A stretch of 64,000 nt of DNA. It comes from Rhizobium sp. NLR16a. Its GTDB lineage: Bacteria > Pseudomonadota > Alphaproteobacteria > Rhizobiales > Rhizobiaceae. The first letter of the stretch is position 1, and each line of letters opens with the position of its first letter. A program made the position numbers and the translations under genes. The notes beneath the pieces were generated by a model. That model searched no databases. It was given only the letters and a program-made list of their open reading frames with translations, and had not been told where the DNA came from. This document shows, piece by piece, positions 1-13,114 of this stretch. Location: contig NZ_CP072868.1 in assembly GCF_017948245.1 (NCBI RefSeq), positions 1 to 64,000 on the forward strand, read 5' to 3'.

Positions 1-92
1 AACACAAACCAGCAATCGCCAATCCGCTTGAGTTTCTTTAGAACGAAAGACTTCGTCGCCAGCAGCGCCGCCGCCCTCGTTCAGTGAGTGGG

Positions 93-122
93 CTTATAGA
101 ACCTTCCCCTTTTCTAAGTCAA
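93..122 (-). promoter_or_regulatory. strong sigma70-type promoter reading left out of the window
   Basis: Read on the minus strand, TTGACT (122-117) is followed after 18 bases by TATAAG (98-93). A very AT-rich stretch of A and T runs (about 123-170) lies just upstream, like an UP element, and a C-rich discriminator follows the -10. No start codon with a convincing ORF follows in the remaining 90 bases. This architecture is typical of rRNA or tRNA promoters under growth-rate control. The downstream gene lies outside the window, so an rRNA operon is inference only. Confidence 0.55.
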
Positions 123-479
123 CTGCCCTTTTCGAAAAAAATCATTTTTCTTTCAAGTCATTGTTTTTTCAGGCGAAGTTTCTGTTGAGCCTGTCAGTGC
201 GATCATTTCCCGGGTTCTGAGCCGCCTCCACCGAGCCGGAGAAGTAAACATTCGTCGACTTTTCGTGGAAAGAGCGCTCTTTCGTCTCTCGCGCCCCGAC
301 ATGATCACAATCTGCTGGTCTTTACGGACACATGATTCACACAGGCAAACGCCGGTAGGCTGCCTTTCCAGTGCACGATTTGACTTCAGTGCCCAAAATA
401 TGCACATCTTTTGCCCCAGCCAGGATGGCCGAGACATGCTCCCAGAGACGTCAAATGTAAGGACGCGGACCCAACTGCC
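123..479. other. gene-free region upstream of the M23 peptidase gene
   Basis: The left part is AT-rich and belongs to the leftward promoter described above. The short open frames on both strands here have no recognisable protein features. The rest must hold the promoter of the rightward peptidase gene, but no clear -35/-10 pair was identified. Confidence 0.5.
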
Positions 480-2420
480 ATGATGACGGAGAAAATGATG
501 ATCCGCTCGTTGGGCAACGAGCCTCCGCTTCTGGCCGACGGCAGGCGTGCGCCGGACAAGCGCGAAGTTTCCCTGCGCTGGCTCTCGGGCACGTTCCTCA
601 CCGGTATCACGTCGTCTGTTCTGATGGGCGTCGCGCTATTTGCCGCACTTGATGGCCGTCAGCAGCTGGCGATCCCTGCAGAGGCCTATGCGAGTGCTGC
701 CGCAGAGGCCCATGTAGACACGACCGTGGTCCGCGGCGGCCGGCTGATCGCTCCTGCGATCGCCGCGAAACCTTCGGATCGGGCGATCATGGAAGTATCG
801 ACCGTCGTCCATGACGGCGAGAAGGAAGTCGTGCGCCGCCAGCCCTTCGCCCATGTGAAGATGACGCTGGCCGCCAACCATGTGACGACAGAGGACTACC
901 CCGATTTCGATCCCCTGGCGATATTTTCCGCCGACGAACCGCAGCCCGCTCCGCAGAGCCGCACCGGCGCACTCTATGGCTCCGACGTTGAATCCGAAGT
1001 CAGCCTGAAGACCGTTCCCTTCCCGACCGCCAAGACCGGTATGAAAATGGCCTCTGGCCTGTCGCTCGAGGAGGTAGAGGAAAACGTCCGCTCCAACGGC
1101 TCCGTGCTGACCGACGGCAATACGCAGCTCGCGGCCCTCTACTACGTCGATCCACGTCGTTTCTCCAACGAGGAAACCGATGTCGATCTGACCGCGGGCC
1201 TGTCCGCCCGCGTGCTCGAGCAGAACATGACGGTCTCTGCGCCGGAATCAATCACGCCGCAGACCGAAGAATTCGCCGACGACGTCCTTCCGGTGCGCGC
1301 GGATACACCGATCGCCAAGGCGCTGACGGATTCAGGCTACCCACAGCAATATGCCGATGGCATTGCCAACTATATCTCGCAGCAACTCGGCGCCAGCGAT
1401 CTCGAAAAGGGTGACGTGCTGCGCATCGGCATCATCCAGAAGGGCGAACAGGCAAAGATCATCCGGGCTAGCGTCTACCGCGGCACGCGCCATCTCGTCA
1501 CCGTGGCTCTCGACGACAAGGGCAAGTATGTGCCCGGTAGCGAGCCGCCGATGCTGGATGCGATCGCCACGGCCTTCGATGACAATACCTTCGCTCCGCC
1601 GCCCGGACAGAACCTGCCGCGCGTCTATGACGGCATCTATCGTGCCGCCCTTTCCTATGGCATGACCAAGGACATGACCGCGCTGATCATCAAGCTGCTC
1701 GCAAGCAATGTCGATTTCCAGGCGCAGCTGAGACCGACCGATAAGCTGGAAGCCTTCTTCTCCGTCGCCGACAGCACCGGCCAGGCGACCGAGGATTCCG
1801 AACTGCTCTACGTCAACGCCCGTTTCGGCGATACGCAGACGCGCTTCTATCGTTTCCAGGATCCCGACGACGGTACGGTCGATTATTTCGACGAGAACGG
1901 CAAGAGCATCCGCCAGTTCCTGCTGCGCAATCCGGTTCCGAACGGCATTTTCAAATCGGGCTTCGGCATGCGCCGCCACCCGATCCTCGGTTTCGCCCGA
2001 ATGCATACCGGCGTCGATTGGGCGGCACCGCGTGGCACAGCGATCATCGCCGCCGGCAACGGCACGGTCGAAAAAGCCGGCTGGGATTCCGGCGGCTACG
2101 GCAACCAGACGATCATCCGCCATGCCAACGGCTATGAATCCTCCTACAATCACCAGAGCGCCATCGCCAAAGGCGTCGTTCCCGGCGCGAAAATACGTCA
2201 GGGCCAGGTGATCGGCTGGGTCGGCACGACGGGTGAATCCACTGGCCCGCACCTGCATTACGAGCTGATCGTCAACGGCACCAAGGTAGATCCGCTGCGC
2301 ATCCGCCTGCCGGGCGGCAAATCGCTGCAGGGCGAGCCGCTGGCGAAATTCGAAGACGAGCGAAAGCGTATCGATACGCTGCTGAACAACCAGACGCCGG
2401 ATCAGGTGGCGAGCAAGTAA
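480..2420 (+). CDS. M23 family metallopeptidase (LytM-type murein endopeptidase)
   Basis: A 646-residue envelope protein. It has one N-terminal membrane segment (about residues 35-55, following a short Arg/Lys-rich cytoplasmic stretch), a long periplasmic middle part, and a C-terminal M23 domain of roughly 100 residues. The zinc-site motifs are intact: HTGVDW (H and D ligands) and GPHLHYEL (HxH), so an active peptidoglycan endopeptidase is expected, probably cutting peptide cross-links during growth or division. The frame is open back to a TTG at 411, but the ATG at 480 (or the next at 483) gives the sensible start. It stands alone and converges on clpB. Confidence 0.88.
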   Translation: MMTEKMMIRSLGNEPPLLADGRRAPDKREVSLRWLSGTFLTGITSSVLMGVALFAALDGRQQLAIPAEAYASAAAEAHVDTTVVRGGRLIAPAIAAKPSDRAIMEVSTVVHDGEKEVVRRQPFAHVKMTLAANHVTTEDYPDFDPLAIFSADEPQPAPQSRTGALYGSDVESEVSLKTVPFPTAKTGMKMASGLSLEEVEENVRSNGSVLTDGNTQLAALYYVDPRRFSNEETDVDLTAGLSARVLEQNMTVSAPESITPQTEEFADDVLPVRADTPIAKALTDSGYPQQYADGIANYISQQLGASDLEKGDVLRIGIIQKGEQAKIIRASVYRGTRHLVTVALDDKGKYVPGSEPPMLDAIATAFDDNTFAPPPGQNLPRVYDGIYRAALSYGMTKDMTALIIKLLASNVDFQAQLRPTDKLEAFFSVADSTGQATEDSELLYVNARFGDTQTRFYRFQDPDDGTVDYFDENGKSIRQFLLRNPVPNGIFKSGFGMRRHPILGFARMHTGVDWAAPRGTAIIAAGNGTVEKAGWDSGGYGNQTIIRHANGYESSYNHQSAIAKGVVPGAKIRQGQVIGWVGTTGESTGPHLHYELIVNGTKVDPLRIRLPGGKSLQGEPLAKFEDERKRIDTLLNNQTPDQVASK

Positions 2421-2430
2421 TCTCAAGACG

Positions 2431-2456
2431 AAAATGGCGGCCAAAGCCGCCATTTT
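2431..2456. terminator. bidirectional rho-independent terminator
   Basis: A perfect 11-bp stem (2431-2441 with 2446-2456) closes a four-base CAAA loop. The stem begins with AAAA and ends with TTTT, so it can stop transcription both from the M23 gene and from clpB, which converge here. Confidence 0.9.
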
Positions 2457-2473
2457 ATTTCCCTGTAACCAAT

Positions 2474-5074
<2,601 letters not shown>

Positions 5075-5193
5075 ATTCTACCTCCATTGATCGCCCTGCC
5101 CTTACGAGGCGCAGACCGATGATTGAGATCGACCCCCTGAAAAGGCAGGCCGCGCTTGGCCCGTCTGGGATTTGGGCGAAGCAGTCGAGGAGA

Positions 5194-5222
5194 ATATGGT
5201 ACGCTGTTCCGGGAGTTTAAAG
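5194..5222 (-). promoter_or_regulatory. candidate RpoH (sigma32) promoter of clpB
   Basis: On the minus strand CTTTAAA (5222-5216) is followed after 16 bases by CCATAT (5199-5194). This resembles the heat-shock pattern CTTGAAA ... CCCATNT. It would give a leader of roughly 110 bases before clpB. It is one mismatch from the -35 consensus and is not proven. Confidence 0.45.
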
Positions 5223-5236
5223 ACCCCGTAAGACGA

Positions 5237-5264
5237 AAATCCCCGGCACGAAGGCCGGGGATTT
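5237..5264 (-). terminator. terminator of the DUF4167 gene
   Basis: A perfect 11-bp stem (5237-5247 with 5254-5264) with a six-base loop lies about 60 bases past the DUF4167 stop codon. On the minus strand it is followed by TTTTCG. Confidence 0.8.
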
Positions 5265-5325
5265 CCAAGGAAATCCGAACAGATGGCAGAGCACCCGGCT
5301 CTCTCCGAAGGGAGCGGCCAGATCC

Positions 5326-6057
5326 TTATTCCGATGCGGCGTCCGCCAGAACCGGCGCCTCGGCGGAAGCCCCCTCGCCTTCGGAGGCTGCATCGCCGTC
5401 TGCGCCCCGACGCGGGCGACGGGGACGATTGCCGGGGCTGCGACGACGGGGCTGGCGTTCGCGTGACTGGCCGGCAGAGCCTTCCTCGTCCATGGCGACC
5501 TCGGCGGGAATGCCTTCGATCTCCGGCTGCGGGCCGGTTCCGTCGATGATTTCGGGCTGGGGTGCCGGGGCAGGCGCCGCAACGGGTGCCGGCGCTGGCT
5601 TTGGCTGTGCCTGCGGTTGATGCTGCCTGCTCTGCGGCGGCTGGACGACGACGACATCGTCGCCATCATTGTCGCTGGTATCGATGTCGTCGCTGTCGCG
5701 ATCCGCCGCGTCGCGGTCATTGTAGTCGCTGCGATCGTCGCGCTGGAACCGCTCCTGCATCTGCGCCTGAGCGCTGGCGATGATCCGATTGTAATGTTCG
5801 GCGTGCTGAAGATAATTCTCGGCTATCACACGGTCGCCGGAGCTCTGGGCATCACGGGCAAGCTGCGCATATTTCTCGGCGATATGCTGTGCAGTACCGC
5901 GAATCTTCACATCGGGGCCGGAGCTGTCATAGGTCCGGGTCAGCGGGTTGCCGCCCTTGCGGTTGAAATTGTTGTTATTGTTATTTCCGCCGCCGCCGCC
6001 ATTGTTATTGTTGTTACCACGCCCTCGACCGCGCTTGTTTTGCTGTCCTGGCCTCAT
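5326..6057 (-). CDS. DUF4167 domain protein, intrinsically disordered
   Basis: A 243-residue protein. The N-terminal 35 residues are Lys/Arg/Gly-rich and then contain runs of Asn and Gly. A compact conserved part follows (about 45-100, with ISAQ/AEKY-like helical sequence and AENYLQHAEHY), which is the DUF4167 core. The rest is a disordered tail: acidic Asp-rich, then Pro/Ala/Gln-rich, then an Arg-rich block. The ATG at 6057 follows AGGTGA; a longer frame to 6111 lacks this. The charge pattern and RG-like N terminus suggest nucleic-acid binding, but no function is established. It sits downstream of prmC on the same strand. Confidence 0.85.
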   Translation of the reverse strand: MRPGQQNKRGRGRGNNNNNGGGGGNNNNNNFNRKGGNPLTRTYDSSGPDVKIRGTAQHIAEKYAQLARDAQSSGDRVIAENYLQHAEHYNRIIASAQAQMQERFQRDDRSDYNDRDAADRDSDDIDTSDNDGDDVVVVQPPQSRQHQPQAQPKPAPAPVAAPAPAPQPEIIDGTGPQPEIEGIPAEVAMDEEGSAGQSRERQPRRRSPGNRPRRPRRGADGDAASEGEGASAEAPVLADAASE

Positions 6058-6399
6058 AGATCGTTCACCTGAATTCTCTGTTTGTGATGGATACATGGCA
6101 CCAACCGCCATGACCGGAAAACCGGGTCAGGACCTTTGTGCCGCGAGCATACTGCGCCTTTGCGCCAACCTGCCGCTTGGTTCTCAAGTCAGTTTGACTG
6201 ATTCACGCGTTGGGTCGTGTTTAACCGTTGAAACTCTCGTTTAAAAGAGCGGACCCCCGAGGCAAACCAAGTACCGAACGAATCTCGTTCATTCCTATCT
6301 GCCCAACACGTGCCCGCAACCTATATTGCTTCCCTCGGAAATCCAAGCCTTTTCTTCGCAATAGCAATAATGTCCGCCCCGGTGCCGCAATTATCGCTT

Positions 6400-7260
6400 T
6401 TACGCGAGCGCGAAAACGAGCGCCCTGTCGTTCTGACCATAATCCTTCACAGATTTGAGGCACCTGAAACCTTTCGCTTCGAAGAGCGCCGTCACATCGT
6501 TTCGCTGATCGTAGCCGATTTCCAGTCCGAGAACCCCGTCGGGCCTCATGAACCTTGCCGCATCCTTGGCTATGGCTTTGTAAGCGTCAAGCCCATCCGG
6601 GCCGCCATCCAGCGCTGCAACCGGATCAAATTTCGTCACTTCGGGAGCGAGATCGTGAATGACACTGGAGGCAATATAGGGCGGATTTGAGACAATCGCG
6701 TGAAATGAGCCCTGGATGTTCTCGAACCATTTCGACTGCACGGCCTGAAAACGATCCTGCAACCCGTTTCTTTCTGCATTTGACTTCGCCGTCCTAAGTG
6801 CATCAGCCGATATGTCGCTGCCGATACCTGACGCCTCGGGACATTCGCTCAAGAGCGCGAGGCATATCGCCCCACTCCCGGTTCCGATATCAAGAATATG
6901 GAGATGGCGTTGCGGCTTTGCAAGATCCTTCAGATAAGGAAGCACCGTATCGACCAGGATTTCCGTATCCGGACGCGGCTCCAAAGTTTCCGCCGACAAG
7001 CCAAGGGGCAGGCCATAAAATTCCCGCTCGCCTAGAATACGATGCACCGGCTCATGGCCGAGCCGGCGTTCCAAGGCCCTCGAAATTGTCTCCGCCTGAT
7101 CGGAAGAAAGCCTCTCAGCCGACCGCGTCAAAAGCTCCGTCGACGACAGTTTCAAAAGGCCAGCGACAAGCAGCCGCGCATCGGTCACCGGATCGACAAT
7201 GCCCGCCTCTGTGAAACGACGGCGCGCTTCGGCAAGCATATCGGCGACCGTAGCACTCAT
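6400..7260 (-). CDS. prmC: peptide chain release factor N5-glutamine methyltransferase
   Basis: A 286-residue SAM methyltransferase that methylates the glutamine of the GGQ motif in release factors. It has the PrmC N-terminal helical domain, the SAM-binding motif [13 protein letters not shown] (about 122-134) and the catalytic NPPY (about 190), preceded by Ser. Its start codon overlaps the prfA stop by four bases (ATGA-type coupling), so enzyme and substrate are co-translated. Confidence 0.96.
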   Translation of the reverse strand: MSATVADMLAEARRRFTEAGIVDPVTDARLLVAGLLKLSSTELLTRSAERLSSDQAETISRALERRLGHEPVHRILGEREFYGLPLGLSAETLEPRPDTEILVDTVLPYLKDLAKPQRHLHILDIGTGSGAICLALLSECPEASGIGSDISADALRTAKSNAERNGLQDRFQAVQSKWFENIQGSFHAIVSNPPYIASSVIHDLAPEVTKFDPVAALDGGPDGLDAYKAIAKDAARFMRPDGVLGLEIGYDQRNDVTALFEAKGFRCLKSVKDYGQNDRALVFALA

Positions 7261-8336
7261 AGTTGTTCGCCGAGCTGCGCCAGCTGGCTTGCCTGATAAT
7301 CGGCCATCAGCGCGTCGACGACCTCTTCGATCTCGCCTTCCATCATCCGGTCGAGCTTGTAAAGCGTCAGATTGATGCGATGGTCCGTGACGCGCCCCTG
7401 GGGGAAATTGTAGGTACGGATGCGTTCCGATCGATCGCCGGAGCCGACCTGGCTCTTGCGATCGGCCGAGCGCTCGCTATCGGCCCGCTGCCGCTCGGCA
7501 TCGTAAAGCCTGGAGCGCAAGACCTGCATCGCCTTGGCGCGGTTCTGATGCTGTGATTTTTCCGAGCTGGTGACGACGATGCCGGTCGGCAGATGGGTGA
7601 TGCGCACCGCCGAATCCGTCGTATTGACGTGTTGGCCGCCTGCGCCCGACGAGCGCATCGTATCGATGCGGATGTCTTCCGGCCGGATGTCGATGTCGAT
7701 CTCCTCGGCTTCCGGCAGCACCGCCACCGTCGCGGCCGAAGTATGGATGCGCCCGCCTGCTTCGGTCTCCGGTACGCGCTGCACCCGGTGCACGCCGGAT
7801 TCGAACTTCAACTTGGCGAAGACCCCTCGGCCTGTGATCGTCGCGATGATTTCCTTGTAGCCGCCGGCTTCACCCTCGCTTGCCGAGAGCACCTCTACCT
7901 TCCAGCCCTTTTCCGACGCGAAACGCTCGTACATCCGGAAAAGATCACCGGCAAAAAGGGCAGCTTCCGAGCCGCCGGTGCCAGCGCGGATCTCCAGGAT
8001 AGCGCTTTTTTCGTCGGCTGCGTCCTTCGGCAGAAGCAGGATCTGCATTTCCTGCTCCAGCGCCTCGATCCGCGCTTTCACTTCGGGCAATTCGAGTTCG
8101 GCAAGATCGCGCATCTCGCGATCGACCGATTTATCCTCGAGCAGCGTTTCGAGATCGGCAAGCTCGGCGCCAGCCTTCTCATAGGCGCGGATCTTCGTCA
8201 CGACCGGCTGCAGCTCGGAATATTCGGATGCGAGCTTCACATAGACATCGGCGGCCGGCCCGGCCGACATGCGCGCCTCGATCTCGCCGAAACGGCGTTC
8301 AAGCTCGCGCATTTTTTCAACGGGAAGCTTCGCCAC
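7257..8336 (-). CDS. prfA: peptide chain release factor 1
   Basis: A 359-residue class I release factor reading UAA and UAG stop codons. The GGQ motif ([14 protein letters not shown]) and the PxT-type decoding region are intact. The start is a GTG at 8336 preceded by GGAG; the frame is open further to 8402, but homologues begin with AKLPVEKM as here. It lies 28 bases after ptsP and overlaps prmC. Confidence 0.96.
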   Translation of the reverse strand: MAKLPVEKMRELERRFGEIEARMSAGPAADVYVKLASEYSELQPVVTKIRAYEKAGAELADLETLLEDKSVDREMRDLAELELPEVKARIEALEQEMQILLLPKDAADEKSAILEIRAGTGGSEAALFAGDLFRMYERFASEKGWKVEVLSASEGEAGGYKEIIATITGRGVFAKLKFESGVHRVQRVPETEAGGRIHTSAATVAVLPEAEEIDIDIRPEDIRIDTMRSSGAGGQHVNTTDSAVRITHLPTGIVVTSSEKSQHQNRAKAMQVLRSRLYDAERQRADSERSADRKSQVGSGDRSERIRTYNFPQGRVTDHRINLTLYKLDRMMEGEIEEVVDALMADYQASQLAQLGEQL

Positions 8337-8364
8337 CCTGCACTCCGATTCTTCTTGTATTTCT

Positions 8365-10632
8365 CTAAAGGGGAATATTGTGGCTCTCGGCGAAGCGGGC
8401 AAGCACCTCGCGCATCGGCACCGTGCTGCGATGATCGTCCAGCACTTCGTCCATCACCTTTGCCAGGGCCCCGACATCAAGCCCGAGCAGCATCGCCTTC
8501 ACCGGGCCGATCGAGGCCGGCGACATCGAGATCGACCGAAAGCCGATGCCGAGAAGCGCCATTGCCGAAAGCGGCTTGCCGGCAAGTTCGCCGCAAAGCG
8601 TCACCGGCGTCTTGTTCCGATCCGCCCCGCGCACGACATCGCGCAGGATCCGCAAAAACGGCTTGCCGAGTGGGTCGAAGCGATCAGACACCCGCGCATT
8701 GCCACGATCGACCGCCATGGCAAACTGGAAAAGGTCGTTGGAACCGACCGACACGAAATCGACCGCCTCCATCAGCTCGTCGAGCTGCCAGAGCAGCGCG
8801 GGCACCTCCAGCATCGCTCCGAATTGCAGCTTGCGCGGCAACCCGTGCCCGAAGCGCGACAGATGCTGTACTTCCTTCTGCAGGAGTTCGCGCACCATCT
8901 TCAGCTCGGAAACCTCGGTCACCATCGGCACCATCAGCTTCAGCTCGGTGCCGGCCGATGCCTTCAGCATGGCGCGCAGCTGGGTGCGCAACAATCCCGG
9001 CCGGTCGAGCGACAGCCGGATGGCGCGCCAGCCGAGTGCGGGATTTTCCTCCTCGTGGCCTCGGAAATAAGGCACCACCTTGTCGCCGCCGATATCGAGC
9101 GTGCGGAAGGTGACGACGCGGCCCGCCGCCTGTTTGATCACATTGCGGTAGAACTGCTCCTGCTCTTCCGCCTTCGGCATGGTCGAGGCGATCATGAACT
9201 GCAGCTCGGTGCGGAAGAGACCGATGCCCTCCGCACCCGATTCCGAGAGCTGCGGCAAGTCGACCAACAGGCCGGCATTCATCATCAGCGAAATCCGCTG
9301 GCCATCCTTGGTGACCGGCTCGATGGCGCGCAGCGCCCGGAACTGCTCCTGCCGCCGCGCCCGAAAACGCACCTTTTCCTCGTAGGAGCGCCGGTGATCG
9401 GCCATCGGCCGGAGGTGCACATGCCCTTCGTCGGCGTCGATGATCACGGCATCGCCATTCTCGGCGAGCGCGACAACACCCGCTGCCTGGCCGATGACGG
9501 GAATGCCCATGGCGCGGGCGACGATCACCACATGGCTCGTCACCGCCCCTTCTTCCAGCACCAGTCCACGGACATTGGCGCGAGGGTAATCGAGCAGCTC
9601 GGCCGCCCCCATGGCGCGCGCCAGGATGACCGCATCATTGGGGAAACCTTCGGCGGTCGTGCGCCCGGTATAACCCGTCAACTGCCTGAGCAGCCGGTTC
9701 GCCAGATCTTCGAAATCATGCATGCGTTCGCGCAGATAAGGGTCGGTCAGCCGCATCATTCGCGCCTTGGTGTCGCTCTGCACCTTTTCGACCGCCGCTT
9801 CCGCCGTCAGGCCGTTGCGGATCGCTTCCTCGAGCTTGCGCACCCAGCCCTGGTCGTGCGCGAACATGCGATAGGTTTCGAGCACCTCGCGATGCTCGCC
9901 TTCCATCGACACGTCGCGGCGAGACAGCATGTCGTCGATCGAGATCCGCAGCGACCCCATGGCCTCCGCCAGCCGGCGGATTTCCTTCTCCGCATCCTCG
10001 TTCAGCAGGTTGGTGACGACGATACGCGGCTCGTGCAAGACGACATAGCCGAGGCCGATGCCGTCATTATAGGTGTCGCCGTCAATCGTCACCGAACGCG
10101 TCAGGTCGAGTTCAAGGCCCGGTTTGGTGATCTTCTTGAGCTCGCCGGTGGCGATCATCTCGGCAAGCACCATCGCCGTCGTTTCGAGTGCTTCCACTTC
10201 CTCGTCGCGATAGTTGCGGCTCGCCTTGTTCTGGACGACGAGAACACCGAGCGAGCGCCCGGTTCTCAGGATCGGCACACCGAGGAAGGAATGGTAGATT
10301 TCTTCGCCCGTCTCCGGCAGGTAGCGGAAAGCCGGATGCGACTGCGCGTCGGAAAGGTTCAGCGGCTGCGCCGAGGCCGCGATCGTGCCGACGAGGCCCT
10401 GCCCCATCTTCAGCTGCGCCAGGTGCACCGCCTCGCGGTTGAGGCCTTCGGTCGCGTAGAGTTCGAGCACGCCGTCGGCGCGCAGCACATAGACGGAGCA
10501 GACTTCCGCCACCATGTTGCTGGCAATCTGGCGGACGATCCGGTCGAGGCGATCCTGCGGCTCCAGCGGCTCTGCCATCAACTCGCGCAGCCGCCTGAGC
10601 AGCACGCGCGGACCGCCGGAAAGGTCTCTCAT
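8365..10632 (-). CDS. ptsP: phosphoenolpyruvate-protein phosphotransferase PtsP (EI-Ntr)
   Basis: A 755-residue enzyme I of the nitrogen-related PTS. It carries an N-terminal GAF sensor domain (about 15-165), then the phosphohistidine domain with [14 protein letters not shown] (the His is the phosphorylated residue, near 345), then the PEP-binding TIM barrel. It starts the phosphorelay to NPr and EIIA-Ntr, which in rhizobia tunes potassium uptake, carbon/nitrogen balance and PHB. The GAF domain probably senses glutamine and alpha-ketoglutarate. It is in line with lysC upstream and prfA downstream. Confidence 0.96.
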   Translation of the reverse strand: MRDLSGGPRVLLRRLRELMAEPLEPQDRLDRIVRQIASNMVAEVCSVYVLRADGVLELYATEGLNREAVHLAQLKMGQGLVGTIAASAQPLNLSDAQSHPAFRYLPETGEEIYHSFLGVPILRTGRSLGVLVVQNKASRNYRDEEVEALETTAMVLAEMIATGELKKITKPGLELDLTRSVTIDGDTYNDGIGLGYVVLHEPRIVVTNLLNEDAEKEIRRLAEAMGSLRISIDDMLSRRDVSMEGEHREVLETYRMFAHDQGWVRKLEEAIRNGLTAEAAVEKVQSDTKARMMRLTDPYLRERMHDFEDLANRLLRQLTGYTGRTTAEGFPNDAVILARAMGAAELLDYPRANVRGLVLEEGAVTSHVVIVARAMGIPVIGQAAGVVALAENGDAVIIDADEGHVHLRPMADHRRSYEEKVRFRARRQEQFRALRAIEPVTKDGQRISLMMNAGLLVDLPQLSESGAEGIGLFRTELQFMIASTMPKAEEQEQFYRNVIKQAAGRVVTFRTLDIGGDKVVPYFRGHEEENPALGWRAIRLSLDRPGLLRTQLRAMLKASAGTELKLMVPMVTEVSELKMVRELLQKEVQHLSRFGHGLPRKLQFGAMLEVPALLWQLDELMEAVDFVSVGSNDLFQFAMAVDRGNARVSDRFDPLGKPFLRILRDVVRGADRNKTPVTLCGELAGKPLSAMALLGIGFRSISMSPASIGPVKAMLLGLDVGALAKVMDEVLDDHRSTVPMREVLARFAESHNIPL

Positions 10633-10721
10633 GGCGTCTCAAGCTCCCGAAACAACGCACTCAGTCCCGGCAGGCTGGCCCTCGTCTCCTCAACCTGAAG
10701 GGGCAGGCCGCCCACTGGGAA

Positions 10722-11996
10722 TCAATTCTTATCCAGACCGTAGCAGGAATGCAAAGTCCTGACAGCGAGTTCTGCATAGGGACCGTCTATCAGGATGGAA
10801 ATCTTGATCTCGGAGGTGGTGATCGCCTTGATGTTGATGCCTTTTTCGGCAAGAGCGCGAAACGCGGTGGCAGCGACGCCCGCATGGCTGCGCATGCCGA
10901 TGCCGATGACCGAGACTTTCACCAGCCCCGATTCGTTCTGCACGACATCGTAGCCGATCTTCTCCTTGTGGTCGCCGAGCACCTTGATCGCCTTCTCGAC
11001 GTCACCTGACGGCACGGTGAAGGTCATATCGGTCTTCGATCCGTCCTCGGAAATATTCTGGACGATCATGTCGACATTGATATGAGATTCGGCAAGCGGC
11101 CCGAAGATCGCGGCGGAGACGCCCGGCCGGTCGGCAAGACGGCGAAGCGAGATCTGAGCCTCATCCTTGGCATAGGCGATGCCGGTGACTACTTCCTGTT
11201 CCACGATTTCATCCTCGTCACAAATCAGCGTTCCGGGCGGGTTCAACAGATCGCCCATGCCCGGAGCATCGGGATCTTCGAAAGACGAGCGCACGAAGGT
11301 ACGCACCTTGTGCACCATGGCAAGCTCGACCGAACGCACCTGCAGCACCTTGGCGCCGAGCGAGGCCATCTCAAGCATTTCCTCGAAGGCGATCTTCTTT
11401 AGCCTGCGCGCCTGCGGCACGATACGCGGATCGGTCGTGTAGACCCCGTCGACATCGGTATAGATATCGCAGCGATCCGCTTTGACAGCCGCGGCAATGG
11501 CGACGGCTGACGTGTCCGACCCGCCGCGCCCGAGAGTGGCGAGGCGGTTGTCAGGCCCCAATCCCTGGAAGCCGGCGATGACGGCGACCTGTCCCTCGCC
11601 CATCCGCTTGATGATGTCGGAGCCGTCGATTTCCAGAATCCGGGCCGCGCCATGCGCATTATCGGTTCGGATCGGGATCTGCCACCCCTGCCAGGAGCGC
11701 GCATTGATATCCATCGCCTGCAATGCGATCGCAAGCAGCCCAGACGTTACCTGCTCGCCGGAAGCGACCACCGCGTCGTATTCGCGCGCATCGTAAAAGG
11801 GAGAATTGGCGCCGATCACCTTCGGCATGCCCTGCACCCAGCCGACCAGCTCATTGGTCTTGCCGGACATGGCCGAGACCACCACTGCGACCTCGTGGCC
11901 GGCATCGACTTCGCGTTTCACGTGGCGGGCAACGTTCTTGATGCGATCCAGGTCAGCGACGGACGTGCCGCCGAATTTCATTACGATGCGTGCCAT
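10722..11996 (-). CDS. lysC: aspartate kinase
   Basis: A 424-residue enzyme that phosphorylates L-aspartate, the first step towards lysine, methionine and threonine. The N-terminal kinase domain opens with KFGGTSVAD. Two C-terminal ACT domains (about 265-420) provide feedback control by lysine and/or threonine. The length and ACT arrangement match the monofunctional class with alpha and beta forms; no internal start was tested. First gene of the leftward group lysC-ptsP-prfA-prmC. Confidence 0.96.
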   Translation of the reverse strand: MARIVMKFGGTSVADLDRIKNVARHVKREVDAGHEVAVVVSAMSGKTNELVGWVQGMPKVIGANSPFYDAREYDAVVASGEQVTSGLLAIALQAMDINARSWQGWQIPIRTDNAHGAARILEIDGSDIIKRMGEGQVAVIAGFQGLGPDNRLATLGRGGSDTSAVAIAAAVKADRCDIYTDVDGVYTTDPRIVPQARRLKKIAFEEMLEMASLGAKVLQVRSVELAMVHKVRTFVRSSFEDPDAPGMGDLLNPPGTLICDEDEIVEQEVVTGIAYAKDEAQISLRRLADRPGVSAAIFGPLAESHINVDMIVQNISEDGSKTDMTFTVPSGDVEKAIKVLGDHKEKIGYDVVQNESGLVKVSVIGIGMRSHAGVAATAFRALAEKGINIKAITTSEIKISILIDGPYAELAVRTLHSCYGLDKN

Positions 11997-12287
11997 ATGC
12001 CTCTACCACGTCTGGCGCCGGGAAGCGGAAAATCGGACCCGGCATAACGAGACCCAGGGGTGACCGGTTAGCGAGAGAGCCAGATCCCATTCTGGAACCG
12101 CTCCAAAAGCCAGGCCCCCAAAGGCCTCAAGTTGCGGCGTCTCTTAGCGAGTTTGGCGGGGTGAGGCAAGCGCGCGCGATAAAAGCAATTGCCGTGCGGT
12201 CCCGCGCCTGTCTGCCTCCTGACCTCCGCCCCTTGACTTATGCCCCCGATCGTCCGACTTCACATTTCACGAACGAAGGAGAGGACG

Positions 12288-13034
12288 ATGACGGAAGGCG
12301 CCAGGAGCACGATCGACCAGGGCGAAGTGGACCGCTTCTCGGCGATGGCGGCGGAATGGTGGAGCCCGACCGGCAAGTTCAAGCCGCTGCACAAATTCAA
12401 CCCCGTCCGCCTCGCCTACATAAGAGACAAGGCCTGCGAGAATTTCGGCCGTGATCCGAAAAGCGCCCGCCCGCTCGAAGGCCTGCGTGCGCTCGATATC
12501 GGCTGCGGCGGCGGTCTACTGTCCGAACCGGTCGCCCGCATGGGTGCCTCCGTCGTCGGCGCCGATCCTTCCGAGAAGAATATCGGCATCGCCTCGACCC
12601 ACGCGAAGGCTTCCGGGGTTTCGGTCGACTATCGCGCCATCACCGCCGAGGAACTTGCCGACGCCGGCGAGACTTTCGATATCGTCTTGAACATGGAAGT
12701 GGTCGAACACGTCGCCGACGTCGAACTCTTCATGACGACCTGCGCAAAGATGGTCCGCCCCGGCGGCCTGATCTTCGTCGCCACCATCAACCGCACGATG
12801 AAGGCAGCAGCACTTGCCATCTTCGCCGCCGAAAACATCCTGCGCTGGCTGCCGCGTGGCACCCATCAATATGAGAAGCTGGTGCGCCCGGAAGAGCTGG
12901 AAAAGCCGCTCACGGCAAGCGGCCTTGAGATTACCGACCGCACCGGCGTCTTCTTCAATCCGCTGTCCAACCAGTGGAACCTGTCCAAAGATATGGATGT
13001 GAACTATATGTTGCTGGCGAAGCGGCCCGCATAG
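12288..13034 (+). CDS. ubiG: ubiquinone 3-O-methyltransferase
   Basis: A 248-residue SAM-dependent methyltransferase for both O-methylation steps of ubiquinone synthesis. It shows the EWW motif near the N terminus (AAEWWSP), motif [14 protein letters not shown] (about 67-79) and the UbiG-type NMEVVEHV (about 137). The ATG at 12288 has a very good ribosome site (GAAGGAGAGG); the frame is open to 12240. It is divergent from lysC. Confidence 0.96.
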   Translation: MTEGARSTIDQGEVDRFSAMAAEWWSPTGKFKPLHKFNPVRLAYIRDKACENFGRDPKSARPLEGLRALDIGCGGGLLSEPVARMGASVVGADPSEKNIGIASTHAKASGVSVDYRAITAEELADAGETFDIVLNMEVVEHVADVELFMTTCAKMVRPGGLIFVATINRTMKAAALAIFAAENILRWLPRGTHQYEKLVRPEELEKPLTASGLEITDRTGVFFNPLSNQWNLSKDMDVNYMLLAKRPA

Positions 13035-13114
13035 TTCCCGCAGGCAATACGCCGTTTACATGTCAGCGGCCGCTCCCGCCAACATTCAAGAAGACCAGGT
13101 GTCCTGACTTTGTT

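Noticed and set aside
153-437. Small minus-strand ORF near the left edge
   Set aside because: It has no domain or ribosome site and lies just upstream of the leftward promoter and opposite the M23 leader.
7593-10698. Long open frames antisense to prfA and ptsP
   Set aside because: They mirror well-recognised genes and are the usual result of high GC at third positions. Their sequences are rich in Arg, His and Asp and show no domain.
10722-12287. Lysine riboswitch ahead of lysC
   Set aside because: The lysC leader region (11997-12287, shared with ubiG) shows no extended conserved helices that I could recognise.
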